From the NCBI GenBank assembly GCA_020721965.1, contig DYLS01000046.1, positions 1 through 33,733 of the forward strand: a stretch of 33,733 nt of DNA, in the 5' to 3' direction. Position numbers and translations under genes: made by a program. Of this stretch, positions 10,616-18,532 are shown in pieces. The notes beneath the pieces are model-generated. The model was not told the origin of the DNA. It searched no databases and was given only the letters and a program-made list of their open reading frames with translations. Every line of letters starts with the position of its first letter. Position 1 is the stretch's first letter. This DNA is from Blastopirellula marina. GTDB taxonomy: Bacteria; Planctomycetota; Planctomycetia; Pirellulales; Thermoguttaceae.

Positions 10616-11320
10616 TCAAGTCCCATAGACCGAATCGATCCGCCTCCTCCGATGGAGCGAGCTGCGACGCGGGCTTTGCCGAACACGAGGTGGGGATATC
10701 GCTGCCTTGGTTTTTTGGCGAACCAGCGCGGCAACCAGCAAAAATCCCAGACCCACCGCACCACTCGGTACGCCGTAAACCGCCAGGAGCGGCCTGTCCA
10801 GCGTTACACTCCAGCCGAGCAAAATGGCCCCGCACACAAATGCCATGAGGCCCAAAGCCAAGCTGCCCCAAAAGGCGGCGGAGGAATCGTCACGGGAATG
10901 CGGTTTCCCGGCTTGTTTCGCCGACGGATAAACGAGCTTCCGATGCCAGTGCACCAATCCGATCGTGTCGTGCGGGAGATCCCGGCGTGCCCGTCGCCTG
11001 GCCCGTTCCGTCTCGGGGACATGGGGCGGAATCAACTGCTCCAAGGCCAGTTGCAGTGCCCGCAGCCGCGACTCCAACGCGAACCACGCATCGGAGGTGG
11101 TTCCCACATCGCAAGCCCCCGGAGGAACCTGACGCTCGTCCTCCGAAAACTGCGAGGCAGCATTTGGGATCGAATCCCGGTCCCTGCGCGCGGGGTCCGT
11201 CTCGAACTTGGCGAGATAACTCCCACACTGTGGGCATACAATGCCCCCATCGGGCTGACGTAATACCGGGACATCTCTTTGACATTGGTCGCACCACATA
11301 GCGTGTACGATATCGACCAT
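10616..11320 (-). CDS. Zinc-ribbon protein with two membrane segments
   Basis: The 234-residue product begins with a CxxC...CxxC zinc ribbon (Cys10, Cys13, Cys29, Cys32: WCDQC and VCPQCGSYL). A charged, partly helical middle (about 75-115) follows, then two hydrophobic segments at about 149-172 and 178-200, and a very basic C-terminal tail (RQSPRRSSLHRRRR). I do not recognise a named family, though short membrane proteins with an N-terminal zinc ribbon are common in planctomycetes. The ATG at 11320 has no strong ribosome binding site; an in-frame ATG at 11299 would place the first CxxC at residues 3-6. The gene is 176 bases downstream of tatC on the same strand and could be cotranscribed. A role in membrane-associated sensing is only a guess. 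Confidence 0.7.
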   Translation of the reverse strand: MVDIVHAMWCDQCQRDVPVLRQPDGGIVCPQCGSYLAKFETDPARRDRDSIPNAASQFSEDERQVPPGACDVGTTSDAWFALESRLRALQLALEQLIPPHVPETERARRRARRDLPHDTIGLVHWHRKLVYPSAKQAGKPHSRDDSSAAFWGSLALGLMAFVCGAILLGWSVTLDRPLLAVYGVPSGAVGLGFLLVAALVRQKTKAAISPPRVRQSPRRSSLHRRRRIDSVYGT

Positions 11321-11496
11321 TTGACGCTGACGGCTTCAGCAAATGTATCGACTGTGAGAAATTATTCAAGTTTACACGCATTCCCAAGAAATAGAGCGAC
11401 CAGATGACCGGCGAGGTATGGGCAATGTGCGAATTGTGGGTCAAGAAACAGCACGGCAAATACGTGCTCTGTCTCGTTCGGCGGCACGAAGGGGTG

Positions 11497-12990
11497 TCAA
11501 ACAGGACGACTGTCCGAGGCGGTGTCGAAACCACTCCGGCTCCGCGGAAAGAACTTGCACAACATGATCCCACCAAAATAGAGGAGGCACAAGGGTATCG
11601 CCATTAACAACTGGCTGGAAGGGTCGGGAGGAGTCAAGATCGCCGAGACCACAAAGATTACCAAGACCGCCATTTTCCACTGCGAGAAATAATCTCGAAT
11701 CGTGAAAATCCCAATCCTTTCCAAGAACAGCATCACCAGAGGCAACTGGAACCCAATCCCGAAGCCGAGCGGCAGGATGAGCACGAAAGAGAGCCAGTCG
11801 CTGATCCGCGGCTCGAGCTGAATGCCCAGCCATTCGTTGAATTGGAATAAGAACTTGAGCACCGGCTCGAAAACGTAGAGGAAGGCCAAAGCCGCGCCGG
11901 CAAAAAACAGGAGCAGACTGAACGGCAGGAACGTGTAAACGAACTTGCGTTCGTGCCGGTATAAGCCCGCCGCCACGAACAACCAAATCTGAAAGAAGAC
12001 CCACGGCGCGGAAAGGAGGACGCCAACCAATAACGAGGCCTTGATATAAATCGAAAAGGCCTCATGCGCACTCAAGCTCTTGGCCCGCACTCGGGAATCA
12101 TCCTTGGCGGGGCGCCAGGCGAAGATATGGATCAGCTCCTCGGGATTCACTTCCTCGGAATTGAACCCTTTCACCGATGCGGCTGTCGCATCGTAGGAAC
12201 GAATGAGATCGTTGAGACGCTCCAGGTTTTGGCGGGTTGAAGCGGCCAGCAGGTCGGTGGCTTTGGCTAATACCCTGCAATTCTCGCCGGTGACTCGCGT
12301 TTGCCAGTCATCTTGCTCAAGGATTTGGAGGGCGGCGTCAACCTCCGCGCCATTTAGCCCGCGAGCCGTTTCTGCCCCTTGGGCGTGAGCCGAGGGAGCC
12401 GTGCTGCCGGAGGCCGCAATCAACTGGCGCCCCACCTGCAAAAGAAATGCCCGGTCCTCCTCGGCAAGGCTTTTGGCGTCCCCGGTCGCGTTGACTTGCC
12501 GAAGCTTTTCCTGAATGTTGGCCAACTGTTTTAGCAAATCCTGGCATTGCTGGCGTACCAGGCGAAAACTATCCGGAAGCTGAACGAGGATATCCTGCGG
12601 TGAGATCAAATACTCATCGACCAGCATCTGCTGAGAGACGACAAATTCGCCCGCGCCCTCCGCCGAGTATGCGGTTGGCAGTCCCTTCTCGCTCAAGGTC
12701 TTAAGACGGCTCGTAACCTCCTTTTGAGACAAGGTTACGTAATGTTCTGTCAAAGCCTTCTCCAAAGGACCTTGAATCAGTTTGACTACGTGGTTACCCA
12801 ATAACAGCCCTGCCAGAAAACCGATCGCTAATCCGATGATGGCGCGGAAGAGGCACTTTCGCAACTCTTCCAGATGCTCGCCGAAGGTCATCGTGGATTC
12901 ACGAAAGAGGTCTTCGTCCGATTTCGGGGGTGGGAGCAAATGAATCATATGGGTGATATGCGAAACCCAGGCGGGATGGAGAACACTCAC
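11497..12990 (-). CDS. tatC: Twin-arginine translocase subunit TatC with enlarged first periplasmic loop
   Basis: TatC is the polytopic membrane subunit that recognises twin-arginine signals and nucleates the Tat export pore. The N-terminal motif MTFGEHLEELRKCLFRA (34-50) and TM1 (about 46-66) are standard. The later part also matches: HEAFSIYIKASLLVGVLLSAP, FVAAGLYRHERKF with the conserved Glu, and ILTPPDPSSQ. The loop between TM1 and TM2 is about 245 residues, against roughly 50 in the Escherichia coli protein. It contains a helical, Gln/Leu/Glu-rich stretch (about 140-270). The start is uncertain: GTG at 12990, ATG at 12948 or ATG at 12891 are all in frame and none has a good ribosome binding site. 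The 12891 start would begin directly at the conserved motif. Tat-signal proteins elsewhere in the window are natural clients. Confidence 0.93.
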   Translation of the reverse strand: MSVLHPAWVSHITHMIHLLPPPKSDEDLFRESTMTFGEHLEELRKCLFRAIIGLAIGFLAGLLLGNHVVKLIQGPLEKALTEHYVTLSQKEVTSRLKTLSEKGLPTAYSAEGAGEFVVSQQMLVDEYLISPQDILVQLPDSFRLVRQQCQDLLKQLANIQEKLRQVNATGDAKSLAEEDRAFLLQVGRQLIAASGSTAPSAHAQGAETARGLNGAEVDAALQILEQDDWQTRVTGENCRVLAKATDLLAASTRQNLERLNDLIRSYDATAASVKGFNSEEVNPEELIHIFAWRPAKDDSRVRAKSLSAHEAFSIYIKASLLVGVLLSAPWVFFQIWLFVAAGLYRHERKFVYTFLPFSLLLFFAGAALAFLYVFEPVLKFLFQFNEWLGIQLEPRISDWLSFVLILPLGFGIGFQLPLVMLFLERIGIFTIRDYFSQWKMAVLVIFVVSAILTPPDPSSQLLMAIPLCLLYFGGIMLCKFFPRSRSGFDTASDSRPV

Positions 12991-13638
12991 AACTGAGATG
13001 ACGGCACGTCGAATCCTCTATCGTACCAGCCCGGAATCTATCTCGCAACGAACCGCCTCGGCGATGATATCCGCCATCCAATAAGCCCTTTCGTTCGATT
13101 ACAAGATGCGGCCTGTGCCGCTCCGCGAAAGCTTGGCCGGTCGCGTGCCGTATCGTAACGCGAGCGAAAGCCCAACTCCTCCGCCCTCTCTCCTGTACTA
13201 CAGCGCAGAGATCGCCTGATTGGATGATATGCCCAGCATCTGATCTGCCCAGCATCTGTTGTGAGAGGCTATGTCCTATAACCCAAAGATGCTGAGCCAA
13301 GCACACAACCTTGAGCTGTTTGCACAATAGTCCCGCGACGATGCCGTGAGAAGCACCGCCATCGAAAATGGCGCCGGGTTCGCTTCCACGCTACCCCGCC
13401 AAGGTCGCCATCACTTCGCTGATAACGACGGGATGTCAGGTTGCCGGAACGGTGCTTTCAGCAGATTTCTTGACAATGGCTTCGCGTGCCTTGATGGCCC
13501 CCAAGAGGGCGTTGGGAACCCCCGAGCACCGCGCGAAGCGAACTCACTATCGCTTCCCGGGAAATCGCCTCCCGAAAATCGGAACCGTCGCAGGGCCTCG
13601 TCCACACACTGATTGCAAGAAGTCCGCTGCCGGTCCTT
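12991..13638. other. Intergenic region between kinase and tatC, with a family A repeat
   Basis: The flanking genes are both on the minus strand, so this 648-base gap is downstream of the kinase and upstream of tatC. It contains the family A copy at 13198-13320. The 13340-13620 part has open frames on both strands but none resembles a known protein or has a ribosome binding site; it may be decayed coding DNA. The tatC promoter should be near 13000, but no clear -35/-10 pair is visible. Confidence 0.55.
13198..13320 (+). repeat. Family A dispersed repeat, copy 3 (with internal duplication)
   Basis: It begins CTACAGCGCA and ends with TGCTGAGCCAAGCACACAACC and a degenerate TTGAGCTGT. It aligns with the 33.6 kb copy in the same orientation (GATNGGATGAT near the start, GAGGC(T/G)(A/T)(T/C)GTCCTA, AAAGATGCTGAGCCAA). 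At 123 bases it is longer than the others. The extra length is explained by a direct duplication of a 14-base unit, TGCCCAGCATCTGA followed by TGCCCAGCATCTGT, at about 13230-13260. Confidence 0.65.
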
Positions 13639-15186
13639 TCATCGCGCCGCGTCTTTTTGGAGCTGGACCAGATTCAAGACCTCCGTCCGTAATGTCTTCA
13701 TGGTCAGTGGCATCTGAAACACGCGGCGGTGTTCGTTACGCACGGCAATAGCGGCAAGATGCTTTTGGGGTTCGTCGAGCAACAGAATTGCGGGCAGCAG
13801 GTGCGTTCGGGGATCATCCCCCAACTGGTTAAAACAGGTTAGCGCAGTCTCGCCCAAATCCGCAGCGCTGAACAGCACGCAATCCGGCGCAGAGCCCTCA
13901 GAATGGCAACGCTCCAGCGCCCTTTGCGGATCGGCTACGACCAGCACACGAAATCCTATTTTCTTCAGACCATTGCGAAACAATTCCTGAAGCTCGTAAT
14001 TGGACTCGACAACCAGGACCGTCGGTTGCGAATCATTGGACGCGGCCCCGTTGTGCAGCGTTTCCAATTCCTGGTCCGCTTCCCCTTGGGCTAGCTTGCG
14101 GGCAGCGGTTTTCAGGTCGAGCAACATGTGTGCGGGATTTTGATACCGGTAGGTCACGTCCAAAGACATCGCCTTGTGAATGATCCCGGTCAGTAACCGC
14201 GGCACACTCTTGTCCACCGATTGGATGGGGGGGATTTCATGAAAGCGGTTCCTGTTCATCCGCTTCAGCCGGTCCTTGGTTTCGGACAATGGCGCCGTCC
14301 CCGTGATCAGATGATAAAACATGCAGCCCGAGAAAAAGATATCACTGCGGGGGTCATTTCGGCTCACGCCGGTTAGTTTCTCCAGAGCCGCGTAGTCGAC
14401 GGCCCGGGCGTTGGGCGGTACTTCCGGGACCATGGCTTCCAGGTACTCATCCACGGTGGCCAGCCCGAAATCGACCAGCTTGGCAGTACCTTCGCTGCTG
14501 ATCAATACGTTACTCAGTTTGAGGTCCCGATGCGTCAGGCCCTGGCGGAAGGCGTAATCCAACCCGCTTATGATGTCGATCATGATCCGGGTCGCTTCCA
14601 AAGGTTCCAGCTTTTTTCGGATCTTCAAGAATTCGCGGAGGTTCTGCCCTTCAACGAACTCCATGACCAGGTAGTACGAGCCGTTGGCCATGGCGGCGTC
14701 GAATACAGGTACGATATTGGGATGGCGGAGGGCCATGCCAAGCTGCCCCTCTCGCAAAAACTGCCGGAAGCACTCCGGATTGGAACTGTACCGGCGGCGC
14801 AGTACCTTCAATGCCACCACCTGATTATTGGTCTGATTGACGGCGCGAAAAACTCGGGCAAAACTTCCCGCTCCAACAAGGTACAGTACTTTGTACTCAC
14901 CGTAAAAAAAGCCGTCGCGATCTCCCTTGAGCAGCTTTTCAATCAGATAATTGGTGAGGTACTCCCGGCGGACCAGAAACTGCAAAAACTCCTCGACAGG
15001 GACATTGCGGCGTCCCAGTTCGGACCAGATGCGCCGCATCTCCCAATCATTGATCAGTCCCAGATCCATCGCACGCTGGGCGATCGATTCAGCCGTCCAA
15101 TCGTTGCTCATGCCTCTGCTCCGCAATTGTTGCATACAGCCCTCTTCAAGCCCCCAGAAGCGTAGAGGTCGGTAAACAATCATCAT
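13639..15186 (-). CDS. Ser/Thr protein kinase with C-terminal pseudo-receiver domain
   Basis: The 515-residue product has a helical N-terminal region (about 25-95). A Hanks-type kinase domain follows: glycine loop GAGSFARVF (about 105-113), ATP lysine in VALKVL (about Lys127), catalytic HRDLKLSN (Asp221), DFG (239-241), and an ALEKL segment at the usual APE position. From about 388 a response-regulator-like domain follows (TVLVVESNYELQELFRNGLKKIGFRV). It lacks the usual acidic pair, and the position of the phospho-accepting Asp reads PDCVLFSAADL, so phosphorelay chemistry is probably lost. No transmembrane helix is seen, so it is probably cytoplasmic. The start at 15186 follows GAGGAA. It is divergent from the zinc-ribbon/terpene-cyclase-fold gene; substrates are unknown. 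Confidence 0.9.
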   Translation of the reverse strand: MMIVYRPLRFWGLEEGCMQQLRSRGMSNDWTAESIAQRAMDLGLINDWEMRRIWSELGRRNVPVEEFLQFLVRREYLTNYLIEKLLKGDRDGFFYGEYKVLYLVGAGSFARVFRAVNQTNNQVVALKVLRRRYSSNPECFRQFLREGQLGMALRHPNIVPVFDAAMANGSYYLVMEFVEGQNLREFLKIRKKLEPLEATRIMIDIISGLDYAFRQGLTHRDLKLSNVLISSEGTAKLVDFGLATVDEYLEAMVPEVPPNARAVDYAALEKLTGVSRNDPRSDIFFSGCMFYHLITGTAPLSETKDRLKRMNRNRFHEIPPIQSVDKSVPRLLTGIIHKAMSLDVTYRYQNPAHMLLDLKTAARKLAQGEADQELETLHNGAASNDSQPTVLVVESNYELQELFRNGLKKIGFRVLVVADPQRALERCHSEGSAPDCVLFSAADLGETALTCFNQLGDDPRTHLLPAILLLDEPQKHLAAIAVRNEHRRVFQMPLTMKTLRTEVLNLVQLQKDAAR

Positions 15187-15191
15187 GCAAC

Positions 15192-15197
15192 TTCCTC
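15192..15197 (-). promoter_or_regulatory. Ribosome binding site setting the kinase start
   Basis: On the minus strand GAGGAA lies 5 bases before the ATG at 15186 and 8 before a second in-frame ATG at 15183. The frame remains open to 15264, but that upstream part has no such site. Confidence 0.6.
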
Positions 15198-15321
15198 TAT
15201 AGTACGTTTGAAATTCAGAAGCCGCAACGAATAGGCATCCCTCTGGCGAGGAGGATCCACCCAAACCCGCACATTCACTTCATCCCGCATCAGCGCCCCC
15301 CCATGGCTGCAATCTGCGATC

Positions 15322-15400
15322 GCGAATACCGTGATCCCCCCGTGGCAAATACCGTAATCACGCCGTGGCAAATGCCGTGACTACCCTTGCGAATAACGTC
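15322..15400 (+). repeat. Tandem repeat, 23-base unit, about 3.5 copies
   Basis: The units are 15322-15344, 15345-15367, 15368-15388 and a partial unit 15389-15400. The consensus starts GC(G/A)AAT(A/G)CCGTGAT and ends CCGTG. Units one and two differ at only a few positions, unit three is 2 bases shorter, and the last is truncated. The spacing is regular and without intervening unique spacers, so it is not a CRISPR array. Its position between divergent genes makes operator-like repeats possible. Confidence 0.75.
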
Positions 15401-15698
15401 TTGCGGCTTTCTCTTCGCGAAATCGTCATGGCACGACTGGGTACGACTACGTAGAATGAGTGAAGATGGATCACCATGAGTCGGAAGAGCGTGACCGTCG
15501 AGACCTGACGGAGATTCACCAAAAATGTAGCCCGGTTCTTGTGTTATTCCGACCCAGGTGTTTAGTGAGCCGACCGAGGTACAGCGCCGTGACAAGGCCA
15601 ATCCGCAGCCGTTGGTCGCGGTGATAATTTCGGAAATGTGGCGACTCGACAGTAGAGATGATGCTTTTCCCTAGGCCTCTTCCCAAGGGGTCGGCGGC

Positions 15699-17768
15699 AT
15701 GAAGGATTCCTCATCGGAAATGCTTGCCAGTTCCCACACGTCGTTGGGAGACGGCGGGGGGCAAAATCTGCCGCGGCCGGAAACAGCCGCGCGTCCGCCG
15801 TCCGAATCGCCTGGTGAAATCTGGCTGGATGGGGACGTGTTGGCGTGCGCCTGCCTTCAGTGCGGTGCGCCGATGTCGATTCGCCTGTGGCTGGGAATGG
15901 CGGATTGCTGGCGTTGCGGTCTCAGCATCGAACTAACCGAGGAACAAGAACAGCAGGCCATGCGTCTGCTGCAACAGTGGGAAGCCGAAAAGGAGCAAAG
16001 AAGAGCGGAAGCCGCCGCGACCATCCGTCCCACGGTCGCCAGGTCTGGCGCCGCGACGCGACCAAAGGCCGCTTCCTCGGAGACCGCCCCCCCGGAAACA
16101 AGGGCGGCATCGACGGCGGCAAGATCAGGCCGTTGGGCAGCGGAGGTAACCCCAGGGACGGGGCCCGAAATCACACCCTTGCCGCAGGAAGCCCGACCCC
16201 GGGAAATCTCGCGAAGGGATTGGTATCGCAATGCCGCCATTGCCGTTCGCCCACAAACGCTGGCTCGCACTTTCTGGAGCGACTTGCCCGCTTGGCTGAT
16301 CAGCTTGATCTTCCACATGGTGGCTCTCTTGCTTTTGGCCTTACTCACTGCGCCGATCCTCAACGAACCAGATACCATCACGCTCTCCACATCCATCAAT
16401 TACCGAGACTTGGAGGGCGAAGACGGCTTGCTGAAGGAGCGACAAGAGTTACCGACCGATTTCGAGGAAGCTGGACTGGCTGTGCCAGTGGACATTGTCG
16501 CGGACGCACCGCCGGGCGTGGATCAAGTGGAGGTTCCATCCCTGGCCGATCCCGTGCCGCTAACCTCCTCCACCGATCTGCCCAACAACACCATTGCAGC
16601 TCCCATCACCCCGCCGCCAATGGGCGTCATGTTCGCCGGCCGGGATCCCAGCGTGCGAAGCCACCTATTGAAGGAGGGCGGCGGGACGAACGAAACGGAG
16701 GCGGCAGTGGCGCGTGGGCTTCGCTGGCTGGCACGTCATCAAAACAGCGACGGGAGTTGGAGCCTGCACGCGTTTCATCTCGCCCCCGGAGCCGTGGGGG
16801 ATGAGGATGGTCAGGGGGAACAGGCAGACGTGGCCGGAACCGCCCTGGCCCTGTTGCCATTCTTGGGAGCAGGCCAAACACACCGCCAGGGAGAGTACAA
16901 GTCTTTGGTGCTGAAGGGCCTCAATTGGCTAGTAAGCCAGCAAGGCAAAGACGGTGATCTGAGAGGAAACGGCATTGGAGATATGTACGCGCACGGCCAG
17001 GCTACGATCGTGCTCTGCGAAGCCTACGCCATGACCCGGGATCCCCAACTGCGCGAACCCGCTCAGCAGGCCCTGGATTTCATCGTCCAGGCCCAGCACC
17101 CCACGGGTGGTTGGCGATATGACCCTCGGCAGGCGGGAGATACGAGCGTTTTGGGGTGGCAGTTGATGGCCTTGCGCAGCGGGAAAATGGCCTACCTTCG
17201 CGTGCCGGATCGCGTATTCGCAGACGCTTCAAAATACCTCGACAGTGCACAAGCCGACCGCTATGGCAGCCGCTATGCCTATCTGCCGGGCCACGGCGGC
17301 ACCCCCACGATGACGGCTGAGGCGCTCCTGTGTCGCCAATACCTGGGCTGGCCCCGCGAACACCAAGGCTTGAAGGCCGGTGCCTATTACCTCCTTAATG
17401 AGTGTCGGCCAAGCCCACAAAAACTCGATACCTCCATGCCTTGGTTCTATTACATCTACTACGCCACGCAAGTCATGCATCACATGGGTGGCGACTTCTG
17501 GCGGAAATGGAACGACGCCATGAAGGAAACACTGTTGGCCACACAACAGACAACGGGTTCCTTGGCGGGGAGCTGGGATCCTCGCGACCAGTTTGGTCGC
17601 CAAGGTGGCCGCATCTACACCACGGCACTGGCAATCTGCACGCTGGAGGTCTATTACCGTCACATACCACTCTACGATTCCACGCCCGTAATGCTTGTGA
17701 AAACAGCAGAGGCAAACGGAAAGAGTCGCGGTACAGACTCGATGAACGGGTCTCCCGCCCCACAGTAA
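15699..17768 (+). CDS. Membrane protein with zinc ribbon and terpene-cyclase-like toroid
   Basis: The 689-residue protein has three parts. A zinc ribbon lies at 52-73 (Cys52, Cys55, Cys70, Cys73: CLQCGAP and CWRCGL), followed by a charged coiled segment and a Pro/Ala/Thr-rich linker. One transmembrane helix lies at about 197-222 (LPAWLISLIFHMVALLLLALLTAPIL), so the N-terminus is probably cytoplasmic and the rest outside. From about 335 to 665 there is an alpha/alpha toroid of the prenyltransferase/squalene-cyclase type, with repeated GLRWLARHQNSDGSW, LNWLVSQQGKDGDL, ALDFIVQAQHPTGGWRYDP and SYLDSAQ-like units. The DxDD acid motif of hopene cyclases is not obvious, so I do not call it a cyclase. 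The same toroid occurs in non-enzymatic or protease-inhibitor-like proteins. An AAGGGG sequence precedes the ATG. Confidence 0.8.
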   Translation: MKDSSSEMLASSHTSLGDGGGQNLPRPETAARPPSESPGEIWLDGDVLACACLQCGAPMSIRLWLGMADCWRCGLSIELTEEQEQQAMRLLQQWEAEKEQRRAEAAATIRPTVARSGAATRPKAASSETAPPETRAASTAARSGRWAAEVTPGTGPEITPLPQEARPREISRRDWYRNAAIAVRPQTLARTFWSDLPAWLISLIFHMVALLLLALLTAPILNEPDTITLSTSINYRDLEGEDGLLKERQELPTDFEEAGLAVPVDIVADAPPGVDQVEVPSLADPVPLTSSTDLPNNTIAAPITPPPMGVMFAGRDPSVRSHLLKEGGGTNETEAAVARGLRWLARHQNSDGSWSLHAFHLAPGAVGDEDGQGEQADVAGTALALLPFLGAGQTHRQGEYKSLVLKGLNWLVSQQGKDGDLRGNGIGDMYAHGQATIVLCEAYAMTRDPQLREPAQQALDFIVQAQHPTGGWRYDPRQAGDTSVLGWQLMALRSGKMAYLRVPDRVFADASKYLDSAQADRYGSRYAYLPGHGGTPTMTAEALLCRQYLGWPREHQGLKAGAYYLLNECRPSPQKLDTSMPWFYYIYYATQVMHHMGGDFWRKWNDAMKETLLATQQTTGSLAGSWDPRDQFGRQGGRIYTTALAICTLEVYYRHIPLYDSTPVMLVKTAEANGKSRGTDSMNGSPAPQ

Positions 17769-18314
17769 GCACAGTAAGCCGCCACTCCTTTCAACCAGTC
17801 CCTATTCTCCGCCAGGTCTCGTTGCCGAGGTGTTACAGCCGGTAGCGTGCAATTCACGATCGATAGGGGAAGTCCGACCACCCCCGTCAACCGCGTGTAG
17901 AATTCACCTTCCCAGCCGTTGTGGCACGGTTTTTGCTCTCGACCGCGAGCCTATAACCCTGACACGATTGGATCGAAAGTGTCAAGCCCCTTCGCACGAG
18001 TCAATGGCATTTTTTCGAAACCAAGCTCGGTTTTTGGGTTTAAAGATAAGGGGGCGGATCGGACTGCGGTCACGGCGGAGCAGATGCATCGTCATTCGAA
18101 AACATAGCGATTTCGCTTGACATCTTCGATCCGGTGAGCAGGGCGGCCTACGCGATGCGATTTTGTAGTTCGGCCATATCCAATCAGAATAAGGAGAGGA
18201 TGGGTGGTCGCAATTCGCGGTGTCGCTGGGCTGGCCCACTTGTCGTTGGTTTGGCCCAATTCCCGGTCGCCCTCGGATCCCGGAGAAGACAAGTCTTTGT
18301 TTCCAAATTATTTC

Positions 18315-18492
18315 TGATGACTGGACTCTTGCAAATTGGGACCACAAGCCCCGCTCTCGGCTCGTGAAGTGGCAGGACGAAGGCGGTCTTTTATGAATGC
18401 TGTTTTCCCTGTTTTCCTGACTTGCCCAGAATTCTGATTTGTCGCCGTATCTCCAGATGGGCATCAAGCAGTTTGCAAAAATCCAGTCATGA
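18315..18492 (-). mobile_element. Family B MITE-like element, copy 2
   Basis: The 178-base element has the best-preserved terminal inverted repeats of the three: TGATGACTGGACTCTTGCAA at the left and, inverted, TCATGACTGGATTTTTGCAA at the right, matching at 17 of these 20 positions. Its interior is inverted relative to the other two copies. On the minus strand it shows CAGAATTCTGGGCAAGTCAGG, AGAGCGGGGCTTGTGG and CCCAATTTGCAAGAGTCCAG, matching the 32.4 kb copy. It encodes no protein. Confidence 0.7.
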
Positions 18493-18520
18493 CCTTGCCG
18501 CACATATCGTTTGCATATTC

Positions 18521-18524
18521 GGAG
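18521..18524 (+). promoter_or_regulatory. Ribosome binding site setting the start at 18533
   Basis: GGAG lies 8 bases before the ATG at 18533. The same frame is open upstream to 18422, but that part lies inside the family B element and does not resemble a signal peptide. Confidence 0.6.
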
Positions 18525-18532
18525 TAACGCCG

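Larger units (their letters stand above)
15187..15698. other. Divergent intergenic region with short tandem repeats
   Basis: This 512-base gap lies between the divergent kinase and zinc-ribbon/terpene-cyclase-fold genes. It carries 3.5 tandem 23-base units at 15322-15400. I see no supported coding frame and no confident promoter, though both flanking genes must be transcribed from within it. Confidence 0.6.
17769..18532. other. Long intergenic region with a family B element
   Basis: This 764-base gap precedes the secretin-like gene. The 18315-18492 part is a family B element ending 40 bases from the start codon. The first 540 bases hold no supported gene; minus-strand frames across this area show no family resemblance and run through the repeat. 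No clear terminator is seen after the upstream gene. Confidence 0.6.

Noticed and set aside
13346-13751. Open frames on both strands after the kinase gene
   Set aside because: None resembles a known protein. They overlap the kinase 3' end in other frames and have no start signal, so at most this is decayed DNA.
15322-15400. CRISPR array
   Set aside because: The 23-base units are contiguous with no unique spacers, and no cas gene is in the window.
15699-17768. Squalene-hopene cyclase
   Set aside because: The toroid repeats are present, but the catalytic acid motif is not evident and the zinc ribbon and membrane helix do not fit that enzyme.
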